Below are positions 33,321-43,269 of a DNA stretch of 46,835 bases, one piece after another. The notes under the pieces were generated by a model, which did not search any database, had not been told where the DNA came from, and saw only the letters and a list, made by a program, of their open reading frames with translations. The stretch's first letter is position 1. Each line of letters opens with the position of its first letter. The position numbers and the translations under genes were made by a program. The stretch is from Anoxybacillus sp. J5B_2022 (GTDB lineage: Bacteria; Bacillota; Bacilli; Bacillales; Anoxybacillaceae), in assembly GCF_026847645.1 (NCBI RefSeq), contig NZ_JAPSMC010000021.1, forward strand, positions 1 through 46,835, read 5' to 3'.

Positions 33321-33778
33321 GATGGTTCACTTCCTTCTTTCCTTTGAACACTGAACCATTTTTGCTCCAGTTGCTGCAGCTCGTTCATTAACGCTATATC
33401 ATATGTGTGGTTCTCCGCGATACGATGCGGAACATCGATTGTCAAGTAAAATTTGGTCATTGTATCATTCTCCACTCTATTGCTTTCCATATACGTTTGC
33501 AAGATTGCCTTTAACGCTTCAAACGGCGAAGACACAAAAAAGACCGGCAATGGATTCGGAACATAGCGTGGCAACTCCGTCTGTTCCGGCCAAAGCGTAG
33601 CAATTGCCCCGTGCTCAATGGCTAATTTCAGTTCTGTTTTTCCATCCGCTAGTGGGACGAACAATCCTTTTTCCACTTGCTGATAAGGATGGACGAAAAC
33701 AGAATGAAACACCATCTCGTCATCTGCCACTCCGCGGGCAGACGGAAACAGCTTTCTCACCATTTGATACGTTAACAT
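33314..33778 (-). CDS. Stand-alone Mur-ligase N-domain-like protein (MurF-position gene)
   Basis: A 154-residue protein between murE and mraY, where many dcw clusters have murF. Residues about 20-95 follow the MurF/MurE N-terminal uridine-binding fold: LFVPL at 39-43, GAIATLW at 57-63 and an E-A-L-K-A helix near 87-91. Where ligases have D-[ST]-R it has H-P-Y (30-32), and the D-G-H motif is lost. There is no GxNGKT ATP loop and no C-terminal ligase domain. The remaining C-terminal 55 residues ([20 protein letters not shown], then a helix) are unfamiliar. AAGGAG lies upstream; the start overlaps the murE stop and the end overlaps the mraY start. I do not recognise a named family; catalysis is very unlikely. 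Confidence 0.75.
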   Translation of the reverse strand: MLTYQMVRKLFPSARGVADDEMVFHSVFVHPYQQVEKGLFVPLADGKTELKLAIEHGAIATLWPEQTELPRYVPNPLPVFFVSSPFEALKAILQTYMESNRVENDTMTKFYLTIDVPHRIAENHTYDIALMNELQQLEQKWFSVQRKEGSEPSW

Positions 33779-35244
33779 GATGCGTTCCGCTCCTTCATCG
33801 CTTCACGGGCAACGAGCCGGTCGTCAAAGTGCAGCACTTGCTCGCCAATGATTTGGTACGTTTCATGCCCTTTTCCAGCGATTAAAATGACGTCGCCTTC
33901 CTGCGCCTGCTGAATCGCATAGCGAATCGCCTCTTTGCGATCGACAATCGAAATATACAATTCCCCCTCGACCCCACTTTCCATATCTTTCAAAATCGCT
34001 TCCGGCCGTTCGGAACGAGGGTTATCCGATGTGAAAATCGCAACATCAGCATAACGAACAGCGATTTGCGCCATTAACGGACGCTTCGTGCGATCGCGGT
34101 CTCCGCCGCAGCCGACGACGACATACACTTTGCGCTTTGCAAATTGGCGAATCGTTTTCAGCACATTTTCTAAGCTATCGGGTGTGTGCGCATAGTCAAC
34201 GATTACTGTAAAGTTTTGCCCTTCATCCACCGTTTCAAACCGGCCAGGAACACCCGCTATTTCCTCGACCGCTTCGACGATTGACGAAAGTGCCACGCCT
34301 GATACGAGGCAAGCAGCCGTTGCCGCCAATATATTATACACGTTAAAACGGCCAATCAGCTTCGTTTGAATTCGGACGGTTTCCGCTGGTGTGACTAACG
34401 TAAACGCCATCCCGCTCGGCGTTATGTCGATGTCCTTCGCCATAATGTCGCTTTCGGTTTCGATTCCATATGTGATCACCGTTGCTGCTGTCATCCGTTT
34501 ATATTGCGCGGAAGCAGGATCGTCGTTGTTGAGCACGGCAAATTTCGGCCGCTGATGGTCAAACCGGTTCCCGAGCTGGGCAAATAGCAACCCTTTCGCT
34601 AACCGGTACTCCTCCATTGTTTGGTGATAATCTAAATGATCTTGCGTTAAATTCGTAAATACCGCAACATCATAGTCACAACCGTGAACGCGCCCCATAT
34701 CGAGCGCATGGGACGATACTTCCATAATTGCCACATCCACATGCGCGTCAACCATTTGCTTAAACGTTTTTTGAAGCACAAGCGATTCTGGTGTTGTATT
34801 TTGTACATCGTACGCTTCATCGCCAATTTTTATGTGGATCGTGCCAATTAAGCCGGTTTTCCTTTGGACTTTGCGAAAAATTTGATCGATGATATGGGTC
34901 GTCGTTGTTTTTCCGTTCGTTCCTGTCACCCCGATTAAGTGTAGCTGATGTGTCGGCTGTCCGTAAAACGCATCGGCTAGTACCGCCATCGCTCGTTTGC
35001 TGTCGCGGACGATGATCACGGGAACCGGAACTTCGATATGTCGTTCTGCGACAACCGCTACCGCCCCGTTCACAACAGCCTGCTGTGCAAAATCATGCCC
35101 GTCAACCGTAAATCCTTTTACGCAAATAAATAACGCTCCTTCTGTTACTTTTCGCGAATCCATTTCAATGGATGTAATCGTCGGATTTTCTCCACTGTAT
35201 GTAGTAAAATCGTGTAAACAAGAAAGCAATGTTTGTAACTTCAT
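33772..35244 (-). CDS. murE: UDP-N-acetylmuramoyl-L-alanyl-D-glutamate--2,6-diaminopimelate ligase
   Basis: MurE adds meso-diaminopimelate to the stem peptide. The 490-residue enzyme has the N-domain motif MDSRKV (DSR at 29-31), DGHDF, the ATP loop GTNGKTTTT at 108-116, [22 protein letters not shown] and the mDAP-specificity motif DNPR at 407-410. Lysine-adding MurE proteins lack DNPR, so an A1-gamma peptidoglycan is expected. The ATG at 35242-35244 is nine bases after GAGAGGG; an ATG three codons earlier directly follows that site. Confidence 0.97.
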   Translation of the reverse strand: MKLQTLLSCLHDFTTYSGENPTITSIEMDSRKVTEGALFICVKGFTVDGHDFAQQAVVNGAVAVVAERHIEVPVPVIIVRDSKRAMAVLADAFYGQPTHQLHLIGVTGTNGKTTTTHIIDQIFRKVQRKTGLIGTIHIKIGDEAYDVQNTTPESLVLQKTFKQMVDAHVDVAIMEVSSHALDMGRVHGCDYDVAVFTNLTQDHLDYHQTMEEYRLAKGLLFAQLGNRFDHQRPKFAVLNNDDPASAQYKRMTAATVITYGIETESDIMAKDIDITPSGMAFTLVTPAETVRIQTKLIGRFNVYNILAATAACLVSGVALSSIVEAVEEIAGVPGRFETVDEGQNFTVIVDYAHTPDSLENVLKTIRQFAKRKVYVVVGCGGDRDRTKRPLMAQIAVRYADVAIFTSDNPRSERPEAILKDMESGVEGELYISIVDRKEAIRYAIQQAQEGDVILIAGKGHETYQIIGEQVLHFDDRLVAREAMKERNASC

Positions 35245-35300
35245 TGTGTTCATCCCTCTCGTGTAAGTTCTCTTTAACAGAGAAGCAATTCCTACAAAAA

Positions 35301-35328
35301 TGGAAAAGAAGGGGTCAACATCCCCCTT
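35301..35328 (-). terminator. Possible weak terminator between spoVD and murE
   Basis: AAGGGGG/CCCCTT hairpin (35309-35328) followed by CTTTTCC on the minus strand. The T tract is broken, so read-through into murE is likely. Confidence 0.4.
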
Positions 35329-35349
35329 ATCGATACATTGCGCATTTGA

Positions 35350-37290
35350 TTAACGGAGACTGGTTGCTCCGCTCGATTTTGGTCCTAAGAAAATGCGAAT
35401 CGTTGATCCTTCTTTCACTTTCACTCCTGCTTTCGGCGCTTGGTCGATGATAACTTCGCCGTCTCCACTAACATCTAATTTTAAGTTAAAAAACTGCTCT
35501 TGCAAGTCTTTTTTTGTTAAACCTTCTAAATTCGGAACTTCCACCATTTTTGGATCATTCCATGCGCGTTCTTTTTCAAGTTGTCCGTTGCGCGGTTTTA
35601 CCCCGAGCGCGTGTAAGCTATCTTCCATAATTTTCCCAACGATTGGTGCCGCCACCACTCCACCAAATTGTACCGTTCCTTTCGGATGATCGACCGCCAC
35701 ATAGACGACTAATTTCGGATCGTCTGCCGGCGCAAACCCAATAAACGACACGATATAATTATCTTTTAAGTAGCGCCCGCCTTGCGCTTTTTGCGCCGTT
35801 CCTGTTTTCCCCCCGACACGGTACCCTTCCACAAACGCGCCTTTTCCAGTTCCTTGTGCCACTACGCTCTCTAGCGCAAACCTGACTTGTTTCGACGTTT
35901 CCTCGGAAATAACGCGTCGCTTTGCTTTCGGTGTATTGCGGCTGATCACTTCCCCGGTTTCAGGGTCAACCCATTCTTTTGCGATATACGGCGTATATAA
36001 TATGCCACCATTAATCGCTGCCGCCACAGCTGCAACTTGTTGAATCGGGGTGACGGAAACGCCTTGGCCGAAAGCGGTCGTGGCCAACTCTACCGGTCCG
36101 ACGCGCTTCGTATCGAATAAAATTCCCGTTCCTTCTCCTTGCAAATCAATTCCGGTTTTTTCGCCAAACCCGAACGATTTAATATAATGAAACAGCTTTT
36201 CTTTTCCAAGCCGTTCCCCTAATTCGACAAACCCAGGGTTGCATGAGTTTTGCACGACTTCTAAAAACGTTTCGCTTCCGTGTCCGCCCTTTTTCCAACA
36301 GCGCAATGTCGCACCTGCTACTTTGACGTACCCAGGATCATAAAAATGATCTTTTAATAAATTGACTTTTTTCTCTTCGAGCGCAGCCGCCAACGTAATA
36401 ATTTTAAACGTCGATCCCGGTTCGTACGTGCTCCATACCGGTAAATTGCGGTTGTAAATTTCCGCCGGAACATTGCGATAATTAGCCGGATCGAACGTCG
36501 GACGGCTCGACATCGCTAGAACTTCGCCGGTATTCGGATCCATTGCAATCGCAATGATCCCGTCCGGATTGTATGTCGCTTCAGCAATATCTAGTTCGCG
36601 TTCTACTATCGTTTGAATGCGCGAATCGATCGTTAATTTTAAGTTCAATCCGTCCGTTGGCGGCGTATAATGGTCAGCCATGTTCGGCATCCGATTTCCT
36701 TTCGCGTCCGAATAAAACTCAACCGAGCCTTTTTGGCCTTTCAGCTCTTTATCATAATATAACTCTAGCCCGGTCAGCCCTTGATTATCAATTCCAGCGA
36801 ACCCAAGAACGTGAGATAAATAGCTGCCAAACGGATAGTAGCGCTTCGTATCTTCTGCGATATATACTCCTTTTAAATCGAGAGCACGAATTTCTTTCGC
36901 TTTTTCATTAGAAATTTTTCGTCCTTCCGGAATGCGCACAATCAACGTTCGTTTCGTAATATACTTGTACACTTCTTCCACAGACATATTTAACACGTTC
37001 GCCAACTTTTCCGCTGTATCGGCTGGGTTTTGGATTTGTCGTGGCACGACATACACAGTCGGAGCGCTCATATTCGTTGCTAGCGGAACGCCGTTTCGAT
37101 CTAAAATTTCTCCCCGCTTCGGCTCAAACGGAATGTTACGACTCCATGAATCTTTTGCTTTTTGTGCGAGCATATCGCCAAGAATTAGTTGTACATACCC
37201 TAAACGAATATCGATAATCGCAAAAATAAGCACTCCTATCAATAATACGATGGCAAGCCGCTTGCGCACCGTGACGTTAGAAACGCGCAT
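35350..37290 (-). CDS. spoVD: Sporulation-specific penicillin-binding protein SpoVD
   Basis: A class B PBP (transpeptidase) for spore cortex synthesis in the mother cell. It has 646 residues, the same as B. subtilis. An N-terminal membrane anchor (about 12-35) is followed by the PBP dimer domain (RGEILDRNG), then the transpeptidase domain with STFK (Ser293), SCN and KTGT, and one C-terminal PASTA domain (about 580-640, VPNLEGLTKKDLQEQF). The ATG at 37288-37290 starts MRVSNVTVRKR. Cys residues near the active site (RCWKKGG, NSCNPGF) are those that in B. subtilis are redox-controlled by StoA. Confidence 0.95.
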   Translation of the reverse strand: MRVSNVTVRKRLAIVLLIGVLIFAIIDIRLGYVQLILGDMLAQKAKDSWSRNIPFEPKRGEILDRNGVPLATNMSAPTVYVVPRQIQNPADTAEKLANVLNMSVEEVYKYITKRTLIVRIPEGRKISNEKAKEIRALDLKGVYIAEDTKRYYPFGSYLSHVLGFAGIDNQGLTGLELYYDKELKGQKGSVEFYSDAKGNRMPNMADHYTPPTDGLNLKLTIDSRIQTIVERELDIAEATYNPDGIIAIAMDPNTGEVLAMSSRPTFDPANYRNVPAEIYNRNLPVWSTYEPGSTFKIITLAAALEEKKVNLLKDHFYDPGYVKVAGATLRCWKKGGHGSETFLEVVQNSCNPGFVELGERLGKEKLFHYIKSFGFGEKTGIDLQGEGTGILFDTKRVGPVELATTAFGQGVSVTPIQQVAAVAAAINGGILYTPYIAKEWVDPETGEVISRNTPKAKRRVISEETSKQVRFALESVVAQGTGKGAFVEGYRVGGKTGTAQKAQGGRYLKDNYIVSFIGFAPADDPKLVVYVAVDHPKGTVQFGGVVAAPIVGKIMEDSLHALGVKPRNGQLEKERAWNDPKMVEVPNLEGLTKKDLQEQFFNLKLDVSGDGEVIIDQAPKAGVKVKEGSTIRIFLGPKSSGATSLR

Positions 37291-37324
37291 ATTAGTAGAA
37301 CCTCCCTTGTAATAGGCTCGTTCC

Positions 37325-37353
37325 ACTATATGCTTGTACTCGCTTTTATAGAA
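37325..37353 (-). promoter_or_regulatory. Weak candidate SigE promoter of spoVD
   Basis: CATATAGT (37325-37332) resembles the SigE -10, with TCTATAA about 13 bases upstream as a poor -35. B. subtilis spoVD is transcribed by SigE, so a promoter is expected in this gap, but the match is weak. Confidence 0.25.
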
Positions 37354-37379
37354 CATGTCCGGCTCTCATAACAGCAACA

Positions 37380-39608
37380 TCAATCAACAGGGGCTTTTTC
37401 TTTCCTGTCCGTTTGCGACGTTTGCACTTGAGTGACCGCCTCTTTCCACTTTTTCGGCTCAACTAATTCTAAAATTAAATAATCTCCTTTTCTCACGCTG
37501 CTTCGCGGCCGAATGCTTTGCGTCACGACATATCCGCTTCCTTTCACGCTTGGCTGAAGACCGAGCAGTTCGGCCACTTTCAGCGCATCGCGCAACGACC
37601 AGCCGCGCAAATCTGGCATGTTCACTGTTCCGCTCGTCTTTAATATGACGCGTTCACGGACAATTACTTCATCGCCCGCAAAAGGTAGCTGTGCTTCCAC
37701 TTCAGCTCCGTTGCCGATCACGACAGGCAATAACCCTTTCGCTTTCACATCTTTCACTGCAGCATCCACCGTTTGTCCAGCGTATGACGGCAGCTCAATC
37801 CCTTTTTTATCAAGCGATTTCTCCGTTTTTTCAAAAGAAGGGCGGATATTTAAATATTGTAAACTATTTTTCATCACCGTATTAAAAATCATCGAAACAG
37901 GTGCCGCTCCCGTTTCTGTAGGGGACAGTTTCGGTTGCTGAACAGCGACGTACATTAATAGTTGCGGGTCTTCTTTCGGCGCCATCCCTAAAAACGAAAA
38001 AATATAGTTTTCGTAGCCGGTTAAATAGCCGCCTTTTGGCGAAGGAATTTGCGCCGTTCCCGTTTTTCCGGCTACCCGATATCCTTCAATTTGGTACGGG
38101 CGACCTGTCCCTTTTTCCGATGTCACAACCGTTTCCAATATATCCAATACTTTTTGCGCAGTTTCTTTTGTAATCGGTTCTCCGACGACTTCCGGTTTAT
38201 GTTGCACAACTACTTTTTTCGTATCGGGATCGACAATGCGGTCCACCACATATGGTTTCATCATTTTTCCGCCATTGGCGATCGCCGTTGCCGCTTGAAT
38301 TTGTTGAATCGGCGTGATGGACGTTCCTTGCCCGAATGCCGTCGTCAATTTTTCGATTGGATAGCGGTATAAAATGTTGCCAAGTGCTTCTCCCGGCAAA
38401 TCAATCCCTGTTTTCACATTAAAGTGAAAACGGTATAAATATTGCAAAAAGCGGTCTTCCCCTAATTTTTCTTTCACGAGCTTAGCAAAGGCAACGTTCG
38501 ACGAACGCTGCACCCCTTCGTTAAACGTGATCGTTCCCCAGCCAACTTTATTATGGTCGCGAATTTCGTTCCGCCCTACTCGGTAGGAACCGGAACGGTA
38601 CAGTTCATTGCCGTTGTACACCCCTTCGTTAATGGCAGCCGCCAACGTAAACATTTTCATCGTCGACCCTGGTTCATACGGATATGAAATGGCATCGTTT
38701 AAATAGTTCGTAATGTTGCGTTTGTTTGGGTCGAAACTTGGTCGTGTGCTCATCGCCAAAATTTCACCTGTTTTCGGATTGGCAACAATGGCAATAATTT
38801 TTTTCGGTTGATACTGTTTTTCCACTTGATTCATCGTATCTTCTAAAAATGTTTGAATTTTTTGATCGATCGTTAAGTATACTTCATCGCCGTTGTCCGG
38901 TGGAACGATCGTTTCTTTCGTGTCTGGTAGACGAAAGCCGTCTTTATCCCGTTCAAACACGACGTATCCATTTTTTTCTTGTAAATAACGATCTAAACTT
39001 TTCTCAATCCCCATCATGCCAAAGGTCTTGCTTTTTTCTTCGTTGCTTCCTTCTTTTTGTTGTGCATAGCCGATCACATACGAAGCGAACGTTCCGTTCG
39101 GATAAAACCGTTTCGTATCGCGAATAAACCCGATACCTGGTAACTTCAACGCTTCAATTTTTTGTTTCAATTCATAGCTAATGTTGCGTCCGTACGTACC
39201 AAATTCCACTTGTTTCGCTTTTTTCGTTAAAATACGTTCGGCTTCACGAACATCCATATGTAAAAGAGGTGCTAATTTTTCCGCTGTCCTTTCTGGATCG
39301 ACAACATGCTTCGGGTCGTTCGGGTCAGTAGTCATTGTTGGATCAAGCACTGCCATTAACGTATAGGACGGCGTATCCTCCGCTAACACTTCGCCATTCC
39401 GATCCAAAATCGACCCTCGTTTCGCCGCAATCGTTTGCTTCTGTTTATATTGTTTTTCGGCTGCTATCGCCAATGCTTTCCCGTCCGCCTTACCGGTTGC
39501 CTGAATTTGCACAAAACGAAACATTAACACAAAAAAGAGCAGGCTGAATAAACAAAACAAAATGACTGCTCCTTTGTGGGTATTTTTATGCTTTTTATCG
39601 CTCATCAT
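37380..39608 (-). CDS. pbpB: Penicillin-binding protein 2B (septal transpeptidase)
   Basis: The essential division class B PBP (FtsI counterpart). The 742-residue protein has a membrane anchor (about 13-34), a PBP dimer domain starting AAKRGSILDRNGEVLAED, a transpeptidase domain with STMK (Ser315), RSSNVAF and KTGT, and two C-terminal PASTA domains (about 595-655 and 655-715, the second starting VNMPDLRGWSLRDAL). Two PASTA domains distinguish it from SpoVD. Two adjacent ATG codons lie at its start; I use the first (39606-39608). It begins three bases after the ftsL stop. Confidence 0.95.
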   Translation of the reverse strand: MMSDKKHKNTHKGAVILFCLFSLLFFVLMFRFVQIQATGKADGKALAIAAEKQYKQKQTIAAKRGSILDRNGEVLAEDTPSYTLMAVLDPTMTTDPNDPKHVVDPERTAEKLAPLLHMDVREAERILTKKAKQVEFGTYGRNISYELKQKIEALKLPGIGFIRDTKRFYPNGTFASYVIGYAQQKEGSNEEKSKTFGMMGIEKSLDRYLQEKNGYVVFERDKDGFRLPDTKETIVPPDNGDEVYLTIDQKIQTFLEDTMNQVEKQYQPKKIIAIVANPKTGEILAMSTRPSFDPNKRNITNYLNDAISYPYEPGSTMKMFTLAAAINEGVYNGNELYRSGSYRVGRNEIRDHNKVGWGTITFNEGVQRSSNVAFAKLVKEKLGEDRFLQYLYRFHFNVKTGIDLPGEALGNILYRYPIEKLTTAFGQGTSITPIQQIQAATAIANGGKMMKPYVVDRIVDPDTKKVVVQHKPEVVGEPITKETAQKVLDILETVVTSEKGTGRPYQIEGYRVAGKTGTAQIPSPKGGYLTGYENYIFSFLGMAPKEDPQLLMYVAVQQPKLSPTETGAAPVSMIFNTVMKNSLQYLNIRPSFEKTEKSLDKKGIELPSYAGQTVDAAVKDVKAKGLLPVVIGNGAEVEAQLPFAGDEVIVRERVILKTSGTVNMPDLRGWSLRDALKVAELLGLQPSVKGSGYVVTQSIRPRSSVRKGDYLILELVEPKKWKEAVTQVQTSQTDRKEKAPVD

Positions 39609-39611
39609 CCA

Positions 39612-39959
39612 TCATTCCTGTACAACTTTCACGTTATTTTCGTTTAACGAAAGCCCGAGTTCTTTTGCCTTTTCTAAAATGCGCTCATAAGTGCTTAGCT
39701 GCTGGACTTCGACATATAAATCGTTGTTATGCTTTTTCTGCTCATCAATCGCTCCTTGTAGCTGTTGAATATGTTTATTTACTTGATAAATGGATACTTG
39801 GTTAGAAACGATTTGAACGGATGCATAAACAACGAATAAAAGAAAGGAGAACAAAACAAGCTTTTCCCCAAGCGTAAGGCGAAGTTTTCGTTTGACTTTC
39901 GGCCGGACAGACGGTTGTTGGCGCTGCTTCTCTTGAATTTTGACAGCTGTATTGCTCAC
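39612..39959 (-). CDS. ftsL: Cell division protein FtsL
   Basis: A 115-residue bitopic protein with a basic cytoplasmic tail (PKVKRKLRLTLGEK), one membrane helix (about 33-54) and an extracellular coiled coil (about 58-100) ending LGLSLNENNVKVVQ. It forms a complex with DivIC and DivIB and activates septal synthesis; in B. subtilis it is unstable and rate-limiting. The start is GTG at 39957-39959, six bases after GGAGGG. Located between rsmH and pbpB as usual. Confidence 0.93.
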   Translation of the reverse strand: MSNTAVKIQEKQRQQPSVRPKVKRKLRLTLGEKLVLFSFLLFVVYASVQIVSNQVSIYQVNKHIQQLQGAIDEQKKHNNDLYVEVQQLSTYERILEKAKELGLSLNENNVKVVQE

Positions 39960-39977
39960 ATATTTCCCTCCTTATTG

Positions 39978-40910
39978 TTATAGTTTTTCAGCGATGCGCA
40001 ATTTCGCCGAGCGGGCGCGGTTGTTGGCAGCAAGTTCTGCTTCTGAAGGAACGATCGGTTTTTTCGTCACTAGTTTTAATTTTGGCTTGTATTGTTCCGG
40101 AATCATTGGCAATCCTGGCGGAAGCTTTGGTCCTTCGCTTGCTTCTTTAAAGGTTAGTTTACAAATGCGATCTTCCAAAGAGTGAAACGTAATGACGCTA
40201 ATTCTTCCACTTGGTTTTAATAAGTCGATCGCTTGCTGGATCGCCTCTTGAAATGCCTGCAATTCATCGTTGACAGCAATACGAATCGCTTGAAAAATTC
40301 GTTTCGCCGGATGCCCGCCGCTTCTTCGCGCGGGAGCAGGAATCGCTTCTTTAATCAATTCGACGAGCTCCCCAGTTGTCTCGATCGGCTTTTCTTTGCG
40401 GGCAGCTTCGATTTTTCTTGCTACTTGTTTCGAAAATTTTTCTTCCCCGTAATGAAAGAAAATATGCACAAGTTTCTCGTATGGCCACGTATTGACAATA
40501 TCGTATGCCGTTAATGGCTCCTCGCGATTCATTCTCATATCGAGCGGCGCATCGTGATGATAGCTGAAGCCGCGCTCTGGTGTATCCAATTGCGGCGAAG
40601 AAACGCCGAGATCGAACAAAATGCCATCGACTTCATGAACACCGTACTCCGCTAGTTTCGTAGCTAAAAAACGGAAATTACTTTTAATAAACGTCACTTG
40701 CTGTTCATAGCGCGCTAGCTTTTGTCTCGCATAGCCAATCGCTACCTCATCTTGATCGAAGGCAAACAATCGCCCCTTTTCCGAAAGCTGTGAAAGCAAA
40801 TATTCGCTATGCCCTCCGCCGCCAAGCGTGCAATCGACATAGACGCCGTCAGGCTTTATTTGCAATCCATCAACCGTTTCTTTCAATAAGACTGTCGTGT
40901 GTTGAAACAC
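39978..40910 (-). CDS. rsmH: 16S rRNA (cytosine-1402-N4)-methyltransferase
   Basis: RsmH (MraW) methylates N4 of C1402 in the 16S rRNA decoding site using SAM. The 310-residue protein has the motif I region [40 protein letters not shown], the [16 protein letters not shown] block and [11 protein letters not shown]. The start is GTG at 40908-40910 after AAGGTGGTGAGAC, giving [16 protein letters not shown] as in B. subtilis. It is the first gene of the dcw cluster here because mraZ is absent. Confidence 0.96.
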   Translation of the reverse strand: MFQHTTVLLKETVDGLQIKPDGVYVDCTLGGGGHSEYLLSQLSEKGRLFAFDQDEVAIGYARQKLARYEQQVTFIKSNFRFLATKLAEYGVHEVDGILFDLGVSSPQLDTPERGFSYHHDAPLDMRMNREEPLTAYDIVNTWPYEKLVHIFFHYGEEKFSKQVARKIEAARKEKPIETTGELVELIKEAIPAPARRSGGHPAKRIFQAIRIAVNDELQAFQEAIQQAIDLLKPSGRISVITFHSLEDRICKLTFKEASEGPKLPPGLPMIPEQYKPKLKLVTKKPIVPSEAELAANNRARSAKLRIAEKL

Positions 40911-40963
40911 CGTCTCACCACCTTTTTTCGTGTTGTATGTCCTTGTAAGCTCGCTATTTATTT

Positions 40964-40969
40964 ATTATA
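40964..40969 (-). promoter_or_regulatory. Candidate -10 of the dcw cluster promoter
   Basis: A perfect TATAAT lies 54 bases upstream of the rsmH start in an AT-rich stretch; no good -35 is present at 16 to 18 bases. The gap 40911-41173 otherwise holds only the bshC terminator and AT-rich sequence. Confidence 0.35.
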
Positions 40970-41124
40970 CAACAAAATTAAACAAATTTTTAGGTGTTTT
41001 CTGTAAAAAATCGTCTTGTTCTGTTTTATTTTGTCGTTTTTCGTCTAATGATTCCATCGGCCAAAACGAACATTTATTTTACTTTTATTTCCACAAATTT
41101 ATTCTTTCTGTACTATTCTCGTTT

Positions 41125-41156
41125 ATAAAAAAAAATCCTGTATAACACAGGATTTT
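41125..41156 (-). terminator. Terminator after bshC
   Basis: AAAATCCTGT/ACAGGATTTTTTTTTT hairpin on the minus strand, 18 bases after the bshC stop. It separates bshC from the dcw cluster. Confidence 0.9.
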
Positions 41157-41173
41157 TCGTTCGACGTTTTTTG

Positions 41174-42802
41174 TTATATATATACAATTTTATGCAAGTT
41201 ATTCCATCGATAGTCGAGCTGCATGAGCCGCGGAATAAAATCAAAACCATATTTATTTATATAATAGAAAATGTTCCAAATCCGCTCCTGTGGCGCTTTA
41301 TTCGGCCATAATGACGTTTCGATGCGGGCAAATTTTTTCCACTCTACCTCGTATTTTCTCTCAATCGAGCGGTGCAATGTTTGGTGAAGAAAATCGATTT
41401 GTGCTTGAAGGAAAGTAGCATTTTTCGTCAATACATTCGCTAAACCACGATCAATTTCCAAGCCAATTTCTCGTAGCGGCCGATGAATGTCTTCGATTCT
41501 CTCTTTTGCCGTAGCAATCATTTCATCAAGAGGATACTTGATTTGCCGCTTTCTCCACGCCACTTTCGCTTCATCGATATGCCCTTGCAACACTTGTTCG
41601 ACAGTCAGTCCTAGCTCTTGTAAATCTGTCTGAATCGAGCGCTCAACAAGCGTCATATTCAACCTCGGAACGACTGGCGGCATCGTGTAGCTAAACAGCG
41701 TAAACGCTTCTTTCAGCTCAGCCCAATAGGCAATTTCGCCTGGACCTGCAATAAAGGCGAGCGTCGGAAATAAAAATTCTTGCATTAGCGGCCGCGTCAC
41801 GACGTTATTGCTTAGTTTGTACGGGTCTTTTTTCGCCAACATCAATAGTTCTTGCTTTGAAAACGCGATGTCTCCTTTTTTGCTGCGAAAACGGTCCGTT
41901 TCCTTTTCGTATTCTAAAAGCCAGCGCTCGCAGCCGTCATAATAAAAGAGGTTCGCACATTGCGGCTCTATATCAAGCGCTTTTCGATACCCAAGCTGCG
42001 CTAACAGCTGTTGCTGCTTGATCACCGCGTTCGTCACATCTCGATGTCGTTCGATGAGCGCAGTAAAAAATTCGCTTTCCATCGAGCGCAACGCTCCATC
42101 TGCCGCGTTCACCACGACTAATCCTTCTGACGCAAACAATCGCAAAACAATGGCCGCAAAAAAATCGACAAACGTATTCGCTTGCTCTATACAATCTTCT
42201 AAAAAACGGAGCACATCATTTGTTGTTTCAGTTTCACCGTATGTTTCCACTACTTCTTTTAGCCATTGTAGACACGTCTCTCGATCAATGGACAACTCAG
42301 CTGCCATTCGTTTTTCCTGCACAGAATGCGGATACGTGCGTTTTTGAACTTTTCCGTTTTCCGCTATGTATACGTGGTCAATTTCAGCGATGTCGTGATC
42401 CTCACCAGCAATCCAAAAGACCGGCACGACCGGAACACCTAGCTGCTGCTCTTGTTCTTTTGCGAGTTGAATGATTGATATGATTTTATAAATCGTATAG
42501 AGAGGCCCAGTAAGCAGCCCGGCTTGCTGTCCTCCGATCACCACAACGCTTGACGCGTTCGCCAGTTTTTGAATATTTTCGAACGTTTGCGAACTCGCTT
42601 GAAACTTTTCGTGATACGAAAATAAATGTTCTACAAGCTGCCGTCGTGGATATGCCCGTTCGCTAAGGTCGCGTAACCGCTGCTGAAACACATCGCTCTC
42701 ATTCAAGTTATATCCAAATCCTTTTTCGACCGGAAACGCTCCCGTCATGTAATCAGTGGCTAACGGGGTCGTTGCTCGCAAAGAGATTTCCCATATCTCC
42801 AT
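41174..42802 (-). CDS. bshC: Bacillithiol biosynthesis cysteine-adding enzyme
   Basis: BshC joins cysteine to glucosaminyl-malate, the last step of bacillithiol synthesis. The 542-residue protein shows the family segments VVIGGQQAGLLTGPLYTIYK, PVFWIAGEDHDIAEIDH, FLFPTLAFIAGPGEIAYW and a C-terminal coiled-coil region (about 435-500) involved in dimerisation. It corresponds to B. subtilis yllA (539 residues). The ATG at 42800-42802 follows AAGGAAG. A TATACT -10 lies in the 80-base gap upstream, with no clear -35. Confidence 0.94.
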   Translation of the reverse strand: MEIWEISLRATTPLATDYMTGAFPVEKGFGYNLNESDVFQQRLRDLSERAYPRRQLVEHLFSYHEKFQASSQTFENIQKLANASSVVVIGGQQAGLLTGPLYTIYKIISIIQLAKEQEQQLGVPVVPVFWIAGEDHDIAEIDHVYIAENGKVQKRTYPHSVQEKRMAAELSIDRETCLQWLKEVVETYGETETTNDVLRFLEDCIEQANTFVDFFAAIVLRLFASEGLVVVNAADGALRSMESEFFTALIERHRDVTNAVIKQQQLLAQLGYRKALDIEPQCANLFYYDGCERWLLEYEKETDRFRSKKGDIAFSKQELLMLAKKDPYKLSNNVVTRPLMQEFLFPTLAFIAGPGEIAYWAELKEAFTLFSYTMPPVVPRLNMTLVERSIQTDLQELGLTVEQVLQGHIDEAKVAWRKRQIKYPLDEMIATAKERIEDIHRPLREIGLEIDRGLANVLTKNATFLQAQIDFLHQTLHRSIERKYEVEWKKFARIETSLWPNKAPQERIWNIFYYINKYGFDFIPRLMQLDYRWNNLHKIVYI

Positions 42803-42882
42803 ATTAAAAAACTTCCTTTCTCGCTCTTAATGTTCTTTCCTGAGTATACCACGCCTTGGTGTTAAAATGAAAAAATATGCGC

Positions 42883-43269
42883 TCACATATTGCTAGACAC
42901 TCGCACAAAAATGCCATAACCAAGTAAACCGAAATAAAGGAAGAAAAATAAAAGAAAGCTAAACCGCCAAAAGAGGCGCAAGACGGATGGGATATGTAAA
43001 TCCCCTTTTTTCCGCCAATACCCGATGGCAAATAAAATATTAAGCAAAAGCAACAGAATGAGCATCATCCATAAATATGATTTCCCCCAAATCGCCACGA
43101 TAAGAAAATGAACCGCAACGATAAAAAACAAAGTAGAAATATTGATCGCCACATAAAATGATTTTTTCTTTTTCCGCGTCCATTTTCTCGCTACCATATA
43201 GATAACGAAAAACGACAATAACGGCATCGTCACAAATGCTGCGGTTATATGTGCAATCACATTACTCAT
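42883..43269 (-). CDS. DUF3397-family membrane protein
   Basis: A 128-residue protein with four hydrophobic segments (about 8-28, 38-60, 64-84, 100-122) and a basic loop ARKWTRKKKKSFY. Its layout and the STLFFIVAVHFLIVAIWG segment fit DUF3397, a family of unknown function found near panE and bshC in Bacillaceae. B. subtilis lacks it at this position as far as I recall. The ATG at 43267-43269 overlaps the end of panE by 8 bases, so the two are probably co-transcribed. Confidence 0.8.
   Translation of the reverse strand: MSNVIAHITAAFVTMPLLSFFVIYMVARKWTRKKKKSFYVAINISTLFFIVAVHFLIVAIWGKSYLWMMLILLLLLNILFAIGYWRKKGDLHIPSVLRLFWRFSFLLFFFLYFGLLGYGIFVRVSSNM

Noticed and set aside
33314-33778. Calling this gene murF
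   Set aside because: It is about a third of MurF length and lacks the ATP loop and C-terminal domain, so it cannot be the D-Ala-D-Ala ligase.
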